A DNA stretch of 64,000 nucleotides from Halopseudomonas pachastrellae. GTDB lineage: Bacteria; Pseudomonadota; Gammaproteobacteria; Pseudomonadales; Pseudomonadaceae. The stretch covers positions 62,001 through 126,000 of the forward strand of contig NZ_FOUD01000001.1 in assembly GCF_900114765.1 (NCBI RefSeq), in the 5' to 3' direction. Positions 1 to 9,587 of the stretch are shown in pieces. Within the stretch, counting starts at the first letter, position 1, and every line of letters starts with the position of its first letter. A program made the translations under genes and the position numbers. The notes below the pieces were generated by a model that was not told the DNA's origin, did not search any database, and worked only from the letters and a program-made list of their open reading frames with translations.

Positions 1-206
1 CGCTGGAGAGCCTGCCGGGCGTGCTGGCGGTTGAGTCGCAGCGTGACGGTCAGCTGCTGACCGTGCTCGCCAAACCGGGCGAGGTGATCTTCCCGGCGGT
101 AGGGCAGGTGGCCCGTGAACAGCAGTGGCAGGTCAATGAGTTGTCGGTGGAACGCGGTCGCCTGGATGAGGTTTTCCGTACCCTGACCTCCGGGGAGGCG
201 GCATGA
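1..206 (+). CDS. ABC transporter ATP-binding protein, C-terminal end (partial)
   Basis: Only the last 68 or so codons are in the window; the reading frame is open from the left edge. The visible part carries no Walker motifs and looks like the C-terminal tail of an ATPase, ending in a segment with GRLDEVFRTLT, as is usual for GldA/CcmA-type ATPases whose tail often reads LEEVFLxLT. The stop overlaps the start of the following permease gene (ATGA), so the two are translationally coupled. By context it powers the ABC-2 type exporter encoded next. Identification rests mainly on the tail motif and on the neighbours. Confidence 0.75.
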   Translation, partial: LESLPGVLAVESQRDGQLLTVLAKPGEVIFPAVGQVAREQQWQVNELSVERGRLDEVFRTLTSGEAA

Positions 207-937
207 ACAATCTGGGTGTGATCTTCAAGCGTGAGCTGGGCGGCTACTTTGCAACGCCGCTGGCTTACATCTTCATCGTGATCTTTCTGGTGCTGGCCTC
301 GGTCTTTACCTTTTATTTGGGCGCCTTCTACGAGGCCGGTCAAGCCGATCTGAATGCCTTCTTCAACTTCCATCCCTGGCTGTATCTGTTCCTGATCCCT
401 GCAGTTGCCATGCGCCTGTGGGCAGAGGAGCGCAAGTCCGGCACTATCGAGTTGCTGATGACCCTGCCGGTGTCCCGCGGCGCCATGGTACTGGGCAAGT
501 TTCTCGCCGCCTGGGTATTCGTGGGCATTGCCCTGTTGCTGACCTTCCCGATGGTGCTGACGGTCAACTATCTCGGTAACCCGGACAACGGCGCGATCAT
601 CACCGGGTACATCGGCAGCTGGCTGCTGGCGGGTGGTTATCTGGCGATTGGCTCGTGCATGTCGGCGCTGACCAAGAACCAGGTGATTGCCTTTATTGTC
701 AGCGTGGTCGCCTGCTTCGTCTTTATCGTCAGCGGCGTGTCCATGGTGCAGAATCTGTTTAGCGGCTGGGCTCCCCAGTGGGTGCTGGACACCATTGCCT
801 CATTCAGCTTCCTGATTCGCTTCGATGCCATCAGCAAGGGCGTGCTGGATCTGCGTGACTTGCTGTATTTCTTCTCGCTGATGGCCGTCTGGCTGTTTGC
901 CACGGCGATTGTCATCGACCTGAAAAAGGCCGATTGA
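203..937 (+). CDS. ABC-2 type membrane permease, GldF-like
   Basis: A 244-residue polytopic inner-membrane protein with about six hydrophobic segments (roughly residues 20-42, 60-75, 100-125, 140-158, 165-190 and 220-240). The hallmark of the ABC2_membrane family appears after the second helix: RLWAEERKSGTIELLMTLP. It starts with ATG inside the stop of the ATPase gene. Together with the ATPase and the next two genes it forms a four-gene operon of GldF/GldG type. In Bacteroidetes, Gld homologues serve gliding; in pseudomonads the substrate is unknown, so no transported molecule is claimed. Confidence 0.9.
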   Translation: MNNLGVIFKRELGGYFATPLAYIFIVIFLVLASVFTFYLGAFYEAGQADLNAFFNFHPWLYLFLIPAVAMRLWAEERKSGTIELLMTLPVSRGAMVLGKFLAAWVFVGIALLLTFPMVLTVNYLGNPDNGAIITGYIGSWLLAGGYLAIGSCMSALTKNQVIAFIVSVVACFVFIVSGVSMVQNLFSGWAPQWVLDTIASFSFLIRFDAISKGVLDLRDLLYFFSLMAVWLFATAIVIDLKKAD

Positions 938-953
938 GGCAAAGGAGCTTGAG

Positions 954-2795
954 ATGAAACGTATTATGTATTCTGGTGCCGGCCTGCTGGTACTGCTGCT
1001 GGCCTTCTTTGCCTTCAACATGGCCACCGGGGTGTTGCTGCCCGGTGCCCGCCTGGATCTGACCGAACAGAAGCTGTACACCCTGTCGGACGGTACCCGG
1101 GAGATTCTGCAAGAGCTGGAAGAGCCGATTGATCTGTATTTCTTCTTCTCCGAGGGCGCCAGCAAGGATCTGGTGGTGCTGCGCAACTACCAGCGCCGCG
1201 TGGCGGAAATGCTCAAGGAGTACGAGCGCCGCGCCGACGGCATGATCCGCCTGCACATTATCGACCCTGAACCCTTCTCCGAAGCGGAGGATCGCGCAGC
1301 CGAGTTTGGCCTGCAGGCCATTCCGCTGAGCGAGAGCGGTGATTCGCTGTACTTTGGTCTGGCCGGCACCAACGAGCTGGCCCAGCGCGAGATCATCCCG
1401 TTCTTCGCACTCGAGCAGGAGAACATGCTCGAGTACGAGCTGAGCCGTCTGGTCAGCACGCTGGCCAAGCCCGACAAGCCGCAGGTCGGCCTGATCAGCG
1501 GCTTGCCGGTAGACGGTGGCATGAATCCCTACTCGCAGCAGCCACAGGCCCCTTGGGTCGCGCTGGAGCAGATGCGTCAGGTGTTTGAAGTCAAAACCCT
1601 GGCCGAGGATGTGGACGCCATTCCCGAGGATATTCAGGTCCTGCTGCTGATTCACCCCAAAGCGCTCAGCGAGGCTGCGCTCTACGCGGTCGATCAGTTC
1701 GTCCTGCGTGGCGGCAAGCTGCTGGCCTTTGTTGACCCGTTCGCCGAGGCCGATCAGGGCATGGAAGCGATGATCGAAGGCATGGCTGACGGCAAGGCGT
1801 CGGATCTGGGCCCGCTGCTACAGGCCTGGGGCGTTGCCTATAACCCGGAGCGGGTGGTGGTGGATGCGCGTCAGGGCATGGCCGTTGGCCGTGGTCAGGG
1901 CCAGCGTCCGGCGCGCCACATCGGCTGGCTCGAGGTTGAGCCCGCGCAGATCAATCGCGAAGACACCATCACCGCACCGCTGCAGCTGCTGACCGTGGCC
2001 ACCGGCGGCGCGCTGGTGCCGGTCGAGGGTAGCCAGACCGAATTCACCCCGCTGCTGCAAAGCACCGCTGACAGCGCACTGGTGCCCAGCGAGCGCTTTA
2101 CCAAGCTGCAGGACCCGGAAGAGCTGCTGCAGGGCTTTGCCCCCGACGCCGAGGTTTACACCTTGGCGGCGCGTCTGAGCGGGCCTGCTGCTTCCGCCTT
2201 CCCCAATGGCATGGAAGGGCGCGAACCCGGCCTCAAGCAGGCTGACAACATCAACGTGGTGCTGGTGGCCGATACCGACATGCTGACTGATCGCATGTGG
2301 GTGCAGGTGCAGGATCTGTTCGGCCAGCGCATCTCCCAGCCCTGGGCAGACAACGGCGGCCTGCTGGTCAACGCGCTGGACAACCTGTCCGGCTCCGATG
2401 CCCTGATCAGCGTGCGTTCGCGTGGCGATTTCAGCCGCCCGTTCACCGTTGTCGAGGAGTTGCAGCGCAAGGCAGAAAGCCGCTTCCGCGCCAGCGAGCA
2501 GCGCTTGCAGGAACGCTTGGCCGAAACCGACCAGAAACTTGCACAGCTGCAGCAGCGCCAGGATCCGACCCAGCTGAGCGAACTGACCGCCGAGCAGCGC
2601 GAGACCATTCAGTCCTTCCTGGATGAGAAGGTGGCGATTCGCAAGCAGCTGCGCGATGTGCGCTTCCAGCTGAATGCCGACATCGATGCCCTGGGTACCC
2701 AGCTCAAGCTGCTCAACACCATGCTGATGCCGCTGCTGCTGACGCTGGCTGTGCTGCTCTGGTGGTTGCTGGGTCGCGCGCGTCGCAAGGGGTGA
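954..2795 (+). CDS. GldG-like ABC transporter auxiliary protein
   Basis: 613 residues. A single N-terminal membrane segment (about residues 5-25) is followed by a large periplasmic domain of the ABC_transp_aux/GldG type, with the typical opening LDLTEQKLYTLSDGTREIL. A coiled-coil stretch (about residues 500-580) leads to a second membrane helix near the C-terminus (about 588-606), followed by a basic RARRKG end. It lies 16 bases after the permease with a clear AGGAG ribosome binding site. It probably forms the extracytoplasmic part of the exporter; the substrate cannot be read from the sequence. Confidence 0.85.
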   Translation: MKRIMYSGAGLLVLLLAFFAFNMATGVLLPGARLDLTEQKLYTLSDGTREILQELEEPIDLYFFFSEGASKDLVVLRNYQRRVAEMLKEYERRADGMIRLHIIDPEPFSEAEDRAAEFGLQAIPLSESGDSLYFGLAGTNELAQREIIPFFALEQENMLEYELSRLVSTLAKPDKPQVGLISGLPVDGGMNPYSQQPQAPWVALEQMRQVFEVKTLAEDVDAIPEDIQVLLLIHPKALSEAALYAVDQFVLRGGKLLAFVDPFAEADQGMEAMIEGMADGKASDLGPLLQAWGVAYNPERVVVDARQGMAVGRGQGQRPARHIGWLEVEPAQINREDTITAPLQLLTVATGGALVPVEGSQTEFTPLLQSTADSALVPSERFTKLQDPEELLQGFAPDAEVYTLAARLSGPAASAFPNGMEGREPGLKQADNINVVLVADTDMLTDRMWVQVQDLFGQRISQPWADNGGLLVNALDNLSGSDALISVRSRGDFSRPFTVVEELQRKAESRFRASEQRLQERLAETDQKLAQLQQRQDPTQLSELTAEQRETIQSFLDEKVAIRKQLRDVRFQLNADIDALGTQLKLLNTMLMPLLLTLAVLLWWLLGRARRKG

Positions 2796-2805
2796 GGAGA
2801 TAGTC

Positions 2806-3774
2806 ATGCGCAAGATCATTCTTATCGCCCTGCTGCTGGTCGCCATCGCCATGGTGGCGGTGGCGCTGCAGGTGCGCGACAGTGACCGGGTTGCGGACCT
2901 TGAAAGTCGTCCGCTGCTGGATGAGGCTCAGCAGGCTGCTCTGGCCGATGTTGACCAGCTCACCCTGGCACGCGGCGAGCAGCAAGTCGTGCTGCAGCGT
3001 GAGGGTAGCGACTGGACGGTTGCCAACCGTGACCAGTATCCGCTGCAGCGCGAACGCCTGGCTGCGCTGCTGCTGGCGCTGCGTGAGGCTCGCGTGCTGG
3101 AGGCCAAGACCAGCAACCCCGAGTACCACGCCCGTCTGGGGCTGGCCAGTGATGCCGCCCTGCGCGTTAGCGTGGCAGCGGATCAAAGCCAATACGGCGT
3201 GCTGTTCGGTAACCCCGTGGGCAGCGATCAACTGGTGCGCATGGACGGCGAAGATCAGGTCTGGTTGATCAACCGGGCCCTGAACATGTCGGTCAATGCG
3301 CAGGATTGGCTGGACCTGCAAGTCAGTCAGATTCCGCTGGAACAGGTGGCTCGCGCCCACTGGCAATACGCCGATGGCGAATCCCTGCAGCTGGATAAGG
3401 CCAGTGAAGGTGATTACAACTTCAGATTGGCTGAGGCCGAGGGTGCCGGACATGAGCGCGAGCTGAACTCCATGGTGCTGGCACTGGCCGACCTGCGGGC
3501 GCAGAACGTGGCGCTGCGCAGTACGTTGACCTTGCCGCAAGCAAGCTTGCAGATGCAGCTCGACAGCTGGTCAGGTGCCCAGCTCAAGGCGTCGATGTAT
3601 GAAGTCGATGGCGCCTACTGGCTGACCATCGATGCGCTGACCCAGAGTGAGGAACAGCCGCTCAAGGTCTATGATGACGCGCGCTGGGCCTTCCAGCTGG
3701 GCGTCGCCCAGCATGATCGCATGGCCCTGCGTCAGGCCGATCTGCAGGCCGTAGAAGCGCCCGCCCAGCAGTAA
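2806..3774 (+). CDS. DUF4340 domain protein of the ABC operon
   Basis: 322 residues with an N-terminal membrane anchor (about residues 3-22) and a periplasmic body of DUF4340 type. The segment around [18 protein letters not shown], a lipid/peptide-independent beta-rich repeat region, and the run near [17 protein letters not shown] match what is usual for that family. It begins 10 bases after the GldG-like gene, preceded by GGGGTGAGGAG, and is the last gene of the operon. Function is unknown; its constant association with GldF/GldG-type genes suggests a structural role beside the exporter. Confidence 0.8.
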   Translation: MRKIILIALLLVAIAMVAVALQVRDSDRVADLESRPLLDEAQQAALADVDQLTLARGEQQVVLQREGSDWTVANRDQYPLQRERLAALLLALREARVLEAKTSNPEYHARLGLASDAALRVSVAADQSQYGVLFGNPVGSDQLVRMDGEDQVWLINRALNMSVNAQDWLDLQVSQIPLEQVARAHWQYADGESLQLDKASEGDYNFRLAEAEGAGHERELNSMVLALADLRAQNVALRSTLTLPQASLQMQLDSWSGAQLKASMYEVDGAYWLTIDALTQSEEQPLKVYDDARWAFQLGVAQHDRMALRQADLQAVEAPAQQ

Positions 3775-3808
3775 CTCGCCGTTGCGGCGGCCACTGCTCG
3801 GTGGTCGC

Positions 3809-3836
3809 TTGCGGCCCCTGTATCTTCTACTAGACT
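3809..3836 (+). promoter_or_regulatory. Predicted sigma70 promoter of the cold-shock gene
   Basis: TTGCGG at 3809-3814 and TAGACT at 3831-3836 are separated by 16 bases. The predicted transcript would have a leader of about 80 bases before the cold-shock gene, in keeping with the long structured leaders of cspA-type genes. Predicted by eye only. Confidence 0.4.
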
Positions 3837-3922
3837 CCAACAATACCCTGCCAACAGGCGGGGTGTGTACGTGTTGCTGCGCGGCGGCAACGGATCAGAT
3901 CGGTGTTGTGAGGAATGTAGGA

Positions 3923-4132
3923 ATGGCTGAGCGTGAGCAGGGGTCCGTCAAGTGGTTCAACGATGCCAAGGGCTTTGGGTTTATCCAGCGCGAATCCGGA
4001 CCGGATGTGTTTGTGCACTTCCGCGCCATTCGCGGTGACGGGCACCGCACGTTGGTAGAGGGTCAAAAGGTTGAATTTACCGTGACCCAGGGCCAGAAGG
4101 GCCTGCAAGCCGAAGACGTGACCAAGCTCTAG
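3923..4132 (+). CDS. Cold-shock domain protein, CspA family
   Basis: 69 residues, the standard length for CspA-type single-domain RNA chaperones. RNP1 (KGFGFI) and RNP2 (VFVHF) are both intact. The start ATG at 3923 is chosen because it is preceded by AGGAATGTAGGA and gives the canonical length; the frame is open further upstream but lacks family similarity. The opening [17 protein letters not shown] is typical. It binds single-stranded RNA/DNA in the cytoplasm and melts secondary structure. It stands alone between the ABC operon and the convergent trxC gene. Confidence 0.95.
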   Translation: MAEREQGSVKWFNDAKGFGFIQRESGPDVFVHFRAIRGDGHRTLVEGQKVEFTVTQGQKGLQAEDVTKL

Positions 4133-4167
4133 ACACGACTGCCAAGTCAGCCCCGTGTCCTGTCCGG

Positions 4168-4187
4168 CCAGCCTGCGTGTTGGCTGG
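4168..4187. terminator. Possible bidirectional terminator between csp and trxC
   Basis: CCAGCC (4168-4173) pairs with GGCTGG (4182-4187) around an 8-base loop in the gap between convergent genes. T-rich but interrupted sequence follows on the plus strand. A weak call. Confidence 0.4.
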
Positions 4188-4228
4188 GGCTTGCTTGCGC
4201 TTCTTTTCTAGAGTCCTGCGCTGTTTTC

Positions 4229-4654
4229 TCAGCCAGGCAGGTGCTGTTGCAGCCAGCGGGCGAATTCGCCGGCTGGCAGGGCACCGTTGACCCGTGCCAG
4301 CTCCTTGCCATGCTGAACGATCAGCAGCGTCGGAATGCTGCGGATGGCAAAGCGAGCGGCCAGTTCCGGGGCTGCTTCTGTATCCACTTTTAAAAAGCGC
4401 GCCCGCGGTTCGGTGGCGGCGCAGCTCTGGCTGAAGGTGGGCGCAAATTGCTGGCAGGGGCCGCACCAACTGGCCCAGAAATCGATGACCAGCGGCAGGT
4501 CTGCGCTGGCATGGCGGGCAAACCCGGCGGCATCAACCGCGCTTGGCTGCCCGTTGAACAGGGGTTGTTTGCAGGCGCCGCAGACCGGGTTGGCGGTCAG
4601 GCGGTTAGCCTCCAGGCGGTTTTTGTGCAGGCAGTGTGGGCAGCAAATCAGCAT
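4229..4654 (-). CDS. trxC: Thioredoxin 2 (TrxC)
   Basis: 141 residues. An N-terminal zinc-binding segment with two CxxC pairs (Cys5/Cys8 and Cys25/Cys28) precedes a thioredoxin fold with the active site WCGPC (Cys64, Cys67). This N-terminal zinc module separates TrxC from TrxA. It reduces protein disulfides in the cytoplasm, and in enterobacteria its gene is under OxyR control; no OxyR site was searched for here. Last of a run of leftward genes after the channel-like gene. Confidence 0.93.
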   Translation of the reverse strand: MLICCPHCLHKNRLEANRLTANPVCGACKQPLFNGQPSAVDAAGFARHASADLPLVIDFWASWCGPCQQFAPTFSQSCAATEPRARFLKVDTEAAPELAARFAIRSIPTLLIVQHGKELARVNGALPAGEFARWLQQHLPG

Positions 4655-4688
4655 GAGGTCTCTCGTCAGTGTTTCAGGGGGCAGCGTT

Positions 4689-5150
4689 TCAGGGCTTGCG
4701 CCGCATGCCTTGCCATTGGCGCTGCAGCTCGATAAACGTCAGCGAGGCAGACCAGGTCACCAGTACCAGCCCGGTCAGTGATTCGGTGCCGTACAGAAAA
4801 CGAATATTGCCGGTTGGCGTCAGGTCACCGTAGCCGAGCGTGGTGTAGGTGGTGGCAGACAGGTAGACGGTATCGAACAGGGTGATGTTCTGCATGCCTG
4901 CAATGCCGCCCAGCTCCGGCGTTTGCAGCAGGTAAAGAGCGCCTAGACCGAACAGCCAGATCTCGGCGATATGCGTAAACAGCAGCACAAAAATCAGGGT
5001 GAGAATGCGCGGGCGATCGCCCATGCGGGTGGTATCGAGGAAGCGGTGCAGCCGCGACAGCACCTCGTAATGCAATATCACCGCGATGGCGACAATCAGG
5101 CAACTGACGCCGACGGTGATCCAGTGAAAGCTGTCTATGTCGGGCAACAT
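4689..5150 (-). CDS. Two-helix potassium channel-like protein
   Basis: 153 residues with hydrophobic segments at about 10-32, 50-78 and 118-140. The pore region carries TTYTTLGYGDL, with the GYGD potassium selectivity filter, as in the Ion_trans_2 family. No cytosolic RCK/TrkA-N domain is attached, so it is a minimal channel. Only 5 bases separate it from the stop of the upstream gene on the same strand, so they are probably co-transcribed. Confidence 0.8.
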   Translation of the reverse strand: MLPDIDSFHWITVGVSCLIVAIAVILHYEVLSRLHRFLDTTRMGDRPRILTLIFVLLFTHIAEIWLFGLGALYLLQTPELGGIAGMQNITLFDTVYLSATTYTTLGYGDLTPTGNIRFLYGTESLTGLVLVTWSASLTFIELQRQWQGMRRKP

Positions 5151-5155
5151 GCGCC

Positions 5156-5533
5156 TTACTGCGCCCAGTTGAATTCGGCTTCGCCTTCGGCGTTGACCTT
5201 CAGCCAGCGGTCGGCGTCGGCCTCACCATCGGCTTCTTCCCAGCCGCCCACCGAACAACGCACTTCGTGGCCGATGGCCGCGTGCACCGCGCGTGCGCAG
5301 TCGCGGTCGCTTTCCCAGGGGGTCGCATCGCTGTCAAACCAGATACTGGCCCACTTGCCGGCGGCCTTGCGCACGACCATCAGCGGAATGGTCTGATCGC
5401 CGCGCAGGGCGCCGTGTTGGGTCAAGCCCTTGGGCTCGTCCAGCGTCAGCGGCCCCATGGCCTGGTGCAGCCAGTCCAGCAGATCGTTGACGTGGTCATC
5501 GCGCAGGTAGATCTCGATATCGGGTTGGCGCAC
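5156..5533 (-). CDS. Conserved protein of unknown function
   Basis: 125 residues from a GTG start at 5533, chosen because it follows GAGGAA at proper spacing; the longer frame adds a basic tail with no ribosome binding site. The product is acidic and soluble, begins with RQPDIEIYLRDD, and ends with NAEGEAEFNWAQ. No catalytic motif recognised. It sits between rlmA and the channel-like gene in a leftward gene run. Confidence 0.7.
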   Translation of the reverse strand: MRQPDIEIYLRDDHVNDLLDWLHQAMGPLTLDEPKGLTQHGALRGDQTIPLMVVRKAAGKWASIWFDSDATPWESDRDCARAVHAAIGHEVRCSVGGWEEADGEADADRWLKVNAEGEAEFNWAQ

Positions 5534-5559
5534 GGTTATTCCTCGGCGTGTTTTTGTTG

Positions 5560-6363
5560 TCAGCAACGTTCCAGCATGATCATCTGCATGGCCACTTCCA
5601 GCCCGTCGATGCCTTGCTCTGCGATGGCCTGCTGGCGCTCAGGGCGGCTGCGCACGCCGTGCGGCGTCATGCCGATCAGATTGCCCATATCTTCGCCTGT
5701 CAGTTGCAGAGGATAGCGCAGGGTCTGTTCGGAGGCGATGCGCAGGCCATCAGGCAATGACTTGATCAGCGCGGGCGTTGGGTGGATCTGGTCGTAGAGC
5801 CGCTCGCGCAGCGCCAGCAGGTGGTCGCCGTGCGGGCCGACAATGAGTACGCGGCCGCCGGGTTTGACGGTGCGCAGGCACTCGTCGGCAGACCAGGGGC
5901 TGAACACGCTGAGAGCTGCGTCCAGGCTCTGGTCGGCAACCGGCAGGCGAGCGCTGGAGGCCACCATCCAGCGGATGCTGCGGCTGCGCCGACAGGCTTT
6001 GATGATGGCGTCTTTGCTGATATCGAAGCCGCCGATGGCGGTGTCGGGCAGCGCGCTGGCCAGACGCTCGATGTAATAACCCTCACCACAGCCCATGTCG
6101 AGCAGCGTTTGCGGGCTGGTCTCGGCGAACAGCTGGTTGATCGCGTCGCTGACCGGCTGGTAGTGCCCCGCATCGAGAAACGCCTGACGACAGGCCAGCA
6201 TTTGCGGCGTGTCGCCCGGCTGCTTGCTGTTCTTGAATTGCACCAGTAGCAGATTCAGGTAGCCCTGACGGGCCTGATCGTAACTGTGGCCTGCAGGGCA
6301 GCTCCACTGGCGGTCTACGTTGCTCAGCGGGGCGTGGCAATGGGGGCAGATCAGTTGCAGCAT
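5560..6363 (-). CDS. rlmA: 23S rRNA (guanine-745-N1)-methyltransferase RlmA
   Basis: 267 residues. The N-terminal zinc site (CPHC at residues 6-9 and CPAGH near residue 22) and the RlmA signature segment GYLNLLLVQFKNSKQPGDTP are clear. The SAM-binding motif LLDMGCGEGYY follows, then GGFDISKDAI. The enzyme methylates G745 in helix 35 of 23S rRNA. Its ATG overlaps the stop of dapE by one base (TGATG), so it is the second gene of a dapE-rlmA operon. Confidence 0.93.
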   Translation of the reverse strand: MLQLICPHCHAPLSNVDRQWSCPAGHSYDQARQGYLNLLLVQFKNSKQPGDTPQMLACRQAFLDAGHYQPVSDAINQLFAETSPQTLLDMGCGEGYYIERLASALPDTAIGGFDISKDAIIKACRRSRSIRWMVASSARLPVADQSLDAALSVFSPWSADECLRTVKPGGRVLIVGPHGDHLLALRERLYDQIHPTPALIKSLPDGLRIASEQTLRYPLQLTGEDMGNLIGMTPHGVRSRPERQQAIAEQGIDGLEVAMQMIMLERC

Positions 6364-7499
6364 CAGGTCAGCAACCGTTCCAGCGTGGCCTGATAAATAT
6401 CGGTCAAGAGGTTCAGGTCATCGGCCTTGATGCACTCGTTGACCTGGTGGATGGTCGCGTTGACCGGGCCCAGTTCAACGACTTGCGTACCCATGGTGGC
6501 GATAAAACGACCATCTGAGGTACCGCCGGAGGTGGACGGTTGCGTGTCGCGACCGGTGACCTGTTTGATCGCTGCCGAGACGCCGTCGAGCAGGGCGCCT
6601 GGCTCGGTCAGGAAGGGCAGGCCGGAAACGGTCCAGTGCAGTTCGTATTCCAGGCCGTGGCTGTCCAGCAGGTCGCGCACGCGCTGTTGCAGGCCTTCCA
6701 CAGTGGATTCTGTCGAGAAGCGGAAATTGATCAGTGCTTCCAGCTCGCCCGGCACCACGTTGGTGGCACCGGTACCGGAGTGGATGTTGGAGATCTGGAA
6801 GCTGGTCGGCGGGAAGAAGGCGTTACCTTCGTCCCAGACTTCGGCAGCCAGTGCGGCCAGCGCCGGGGCGGCCAGATGAATCGGGTTGCGCGCCAGATGC
6901 GGATAAGCCACATGGCCCTGCTTACCGCGAATGACCAGGCGGGCGTTGAGCGAGCCGCGGCGGCCGTTCTTGACGATATCGCCTACCAGCTCGGTGCTGG
7001 AGGGCTCGCCGACGATGCACCAGTCGACCTTTTCACCACGCTCCACCAGCGTCTCCACTACCTTGACGGTGCCCTCGGTCGCCGGGCCTTCTTCGTCACT
7101 GGTGATCAGAAAAGCGATGGAGCCCTTGTGCTCCGGGTGCGCGGCAACAAAGCGCTCAACCGCTACCACCATGGCTGCCAGGCTACCTTTCATGTCGGCC
7201 GCGCCGCGCCCGTGCAGCATGCCGTTAACGATCTGCGGGATGAAGGGGTTGGTTTGCCATTGCTCGACCGGACCAGTCGGTACTACGTCAGTGTGACCGG
7301 CAAAGCACAGTACCGGGCCTTCACTACCGCGGCGCGCCCACAGGTTGTCGACCTCGCCAAAGCGCAGCGACTCCAGTTCAAAGCCAACCGCCGACAGACG
7401 CTCGCCCATTAACTGCTGACAGCCGGCGTCTTCAGGGGTGGTGGAGTTGCGGGAGATGAGGTCGCAGGCCAGCTGCAAGGTAGGGGATAGCTCAGTCAT
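6363..7499 (-). CDS. dapE: Succinyl-diaminopimelate desuccinylase DapE
   Basis: 378 residues, the usual DapE length. The M20 metallopeptidase signature is complete: H69-x-D71 in [12 protein letters not shown]102 in GRGAADMKG, and the glutamate pair at about 136-137 in SDEEGPA. The enzyme hydrolyses N-succinyl-L,L-diaminopimelate using two zinc ions, in the succinylase branch of lysine/peptidoglycan precursor synthesis. dapD, of the same pathway, lies 2.3 kb away on the same strand. It is directly coupled to rlmA. Confidence 0.96.
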   Translation of the reverse strand: MTELSPTLQLACDLISRNSTTPEDAGCQQLMGERLSAVGFELESLRFGEVDNLWARRGSEGPVLCFAGHTDVVPTGPVEQWQTNPFIPQIVNGMLHGRGAADMKGSLAAMVVAVERFVAAHPEHKGSIAFLITSDEEGPATEGTVKVVETLVERGEKVDWCIVGEPSSTELVGDIVKNGRRGSLNARLVIRGKQGHVAYPHLARNPIHLAAPALAALAAEVWDEGNAFFPPTSFQISNIHSGTGATNVVPGELEALINFRFSTESTVEGLQQRVRDLLDSHGLEYELHWTVSGLPFLTEPGALLDGVSAAIKQVTGRDTQPSTSGGTSDGRFIATMGTQVVELGPVNATIHQVNECIKADDLNLLTDIYQATLERLLT

Positions 7500-7630
7500 G
7501 GTTCCGGTTCGTCTGGGCAGAGGAAGGCGCCATCATACCAGAGTCATGCGGCGCTCTTCCCGTCTGATCAGGGTGGTTGCAAGTGAGGGCTGTGCAGTCC
7601 CGGTCGGTGGGCAAGATCTGCAGCGGTTGT

Positions 7631-8587
7631 TCAGATTCGCGTGGCGGGCCAGCGCGCCCGGCGCCATGCGCGGCGCTGCTTCTTGTCTAGATAGGTCCAC
7701 GCCAGCAGGCGGCTGCGCTTGTTGCCCTGGCTCATGTCGATAACGCGCACGTCTGTGGCGCCAAGGGCCCGCAGTTGCTCGGGCAACGTTTTAAGGCTGT
7801 CTGCGCTGGCGACCAGACTGGTAAACCAGAACACCTGCTGTGCAAAGGTCTTGCTCTGCGCGGCCATGCGCTGCAAGAACCCGGCCTCGCCATCGTCACA
7901 GTACAACTCATTGGCGCGACCGCCGAAGTTGCGTCCGCTCGGTGTCTTGTCAAGCCCGCGCCATTTGCGCTCATTGGCTTGCTGCGCTTGCCCGGCGCTG
8001 GCGTAGAAGGGGGGATTGCACAGGGTGAAATCGAACTGCTCACCTGTGTCGATGATGCCGTCGAAGATGCTTTTGGCGTCGCTCTGCAGTCGCAGCGTAA
8101 TTTGCCCCTGCAGCCTTGGGTTGGCTGTGAGTATCTGCTCGGCGTTAGCCAGCGCCTCGGCGTCGATATCGCTGCCCACAAATTGCCAGCCGTACTCGGC
8201 ATTGCCGATCAGTGGATAAATCAGGTTGGCCCCGGTGCCCACATCCAGGCCACGCAACTGTTCACCGCTGGGGATAACCCCGTCGTGGCTGCTGGCTAGC
8301 AGATCTGCCAGGTGGTGGATAAGGTCGGCGCGCCCCGGGATCGGCGGACACAGAGCGTCGTCGGGGATCTGCCAGCCGGTTATCTGATACCAGTGCTGCA
8401 GCAGGGCGCCGTTCAGGCAGCGCAGGGCGGCCGGATCAGTGAAGTCGATGGTTGTCTGCCCATCCTTGCCCTCGCGGATAAAAGCCTTTAATGGCGGGCA
8501 CTTACGGGCCAGCAGGGAGAAGTCGTAACGGCCCTGATAACGGTTGCGCGGATGCAGTGCTGGTGGCTTGGATGGGCGGCGCGACAT
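7631..8587 (-). CDS. rlmF: 23S rRNA (adenine-1618-N6)-methyltransferase RlmF
   Basis: 318 residues from ATG at 8587, which is preceded by AGGAGC. SAM-binding motif GLDVGTGANLIYPLIG and the N6-adenine catalytic motif NPPFY are present, with the family-specific RNRYQGRYDF at the N-terminus and FGGRANELYCDDGE in the middle. It methylates A1618 of 23S rRNA. The basic C-terminal tail is typical. It stands between dapE and the divergent tcdA. Confidence 0.93.
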   Translation of the reverse strand: MSRRPSKPPALHPRNRYQGRYDFSLLARKCPPLKAFIREGKDGQTTIDFTDPAALRCLNGALLQHWYQITGWQIPDDALCPPIPGRADLIHHLADLLASSHDGVIPSGEQLRGLDVGTGANLIYPLIGNAEYGWQFVGSDIDAEALANAEQILTANPRLQGQITLRLQSDAKSIFDGIIDTGEQFDFTLCNPPFYASAGQAQQANERKWRGLDKTPSGRNFGGRANELYCDDGEAGFLQRMAAQSKTFAQQVFWFTSLVASADSLKTLPEQLRALGATDVRVIDMSQGNKRSRLLAWTYLDKKQRRAWRRARWPATRI

Positions 8588-8765
8588 GTTGGCTCCTGAA
8601 TTGGACGGGGAGCATCCCACGCCGATGCCGCCTTGTCACCCGTTGTTCACAGAAGCTGGGGATGAAGCTGTGGATAACTGCAGGATATCCATGCCAATGC
8701 CAGTAACGCTGGTGGCTGCGCAGAACTGGCTGTTTTTTGCGCAATGCAGCGCGGGAGGGCGCTGG

Positions 8766-8771
8766 TATACT
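8766..8771 (+). promoter_or_regulatory. Possible -10 box of the tcdA promoter
   Basis: TATACT lies 27 bases before the tcdA start codon. No convincing -35 hexamer is found at 16-18 bases, so only the -10 element is proposed. Confidence 0.3.
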
Positions 8772-8797
8772 GTGCGGCTGTTTTCAGGAGCCCGCAG

Positions 8798-9574
8798 ATG
8801 ATCACCGAAGACCCCCGTTTTGCTGGAATTGGCCGTTTGTATGGCACGGAGGCGCTCGCGCGTCTGGCTTGCAGCCACGTGGTGGTGGTGGGTATCGGTG
8901 GGGTTGGCAGCTGGGTGGCTGAAGCGCTGGCGCGTACCGGCATTGGTCGTATCAGTCTGATCGACATGGACGAGGTTTGCGTCAGCAACGTCAATCGCCA
9001 GCTGCACGCGCTGGATGGTCAGGTCGGCAAGCCCAAGGTTGAAGTGATGGCCGAGCGTTTGCGGGCGATCAGCCCGACCTGCGAGGTGCGTGCGGTGATG
9101 GATTTTGTTACGCCGAACAATCTGGCCGAGCTGATCACGGACGATATCAACTGCGTGGTGGATTGCATCGACAGCGTTAACGCCAAGGTCGCGTTGATTG
9201 CCTGGTGCCGCCGCCGCAAGATTCCGGTCATCACCACCGGTGGGGCGGGTGGGCAGATTGATCCGACACAGATCACCGTGGCGGATCTCTCGAAGACCGT
9301 TAACGACCCGCTGGCCGCCAAGGCGCGCTCACTGCTGCGCCGTGACCACAACTTCCCCCGCGCCGACAGCAAGCGCAGCTTCGGCGTGCCCTGTGTCTAC
9401 TCCAAGGAGCAGCTGCGTTATCCCAAGCCAGACGGCAGCGTCTGCACGCAGAAATCCTTCATTGGCGAGGGCGTGCGGCTGGATTGCTCCGGCGGCTTCG
9501 GCGCGGTCACCATGGTCACTGCCACCTTCGGTATGGTGGCTGCGGCGCAGGCTGTTGGGCGCTTGCTCCGCTAG
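8798..9574 (+). CDS. tcdA: tRNA threonylcarbamoyladenosine dehydratase TcdA
   Basis: 258 residues from ATG at 8798, after CAGGAG. E1/ThiF-MoeB-like fold with the nucleotide-binding GIGGVGSW (about 32-39) and the adjacent SLIDMDEVCVSNVNRQ. The C-terminal half has the family's FPRADSKRSFGVPCVYS. It catalyses ATP-dependent cyclisation of t6A to ct6A at position 37 of ANN-decoding tRNAs (also called CsdL/YgdL). It is transcribed alone, opposite its neighbours. Confidence 0.94.
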   Translation: MITEDPRFAGIGRLYGTEALARLACSHVVVVGIGGVGSWVAEALARTGIGRISLIDMDEVCVSNVNRQLHALDGQVGKPKVEVMAERLRAISPTCEVRAVMDFVTPNNLAELITDDINCVVDCIDSVNAKVALIAWCRRRKIPVITTGGAGGQIDPTQITVADLSKTVNDPLAAKARSLLRRDHNFPRADSKRSFGVPCVYSKEQLRYPKPDGSVCTQKSFIGEGVRLDCSGGFGAVTMVTATFGMVAAAQAVGRLLR

Positions 9575-9587
9575 CGCGGCAAGCGAG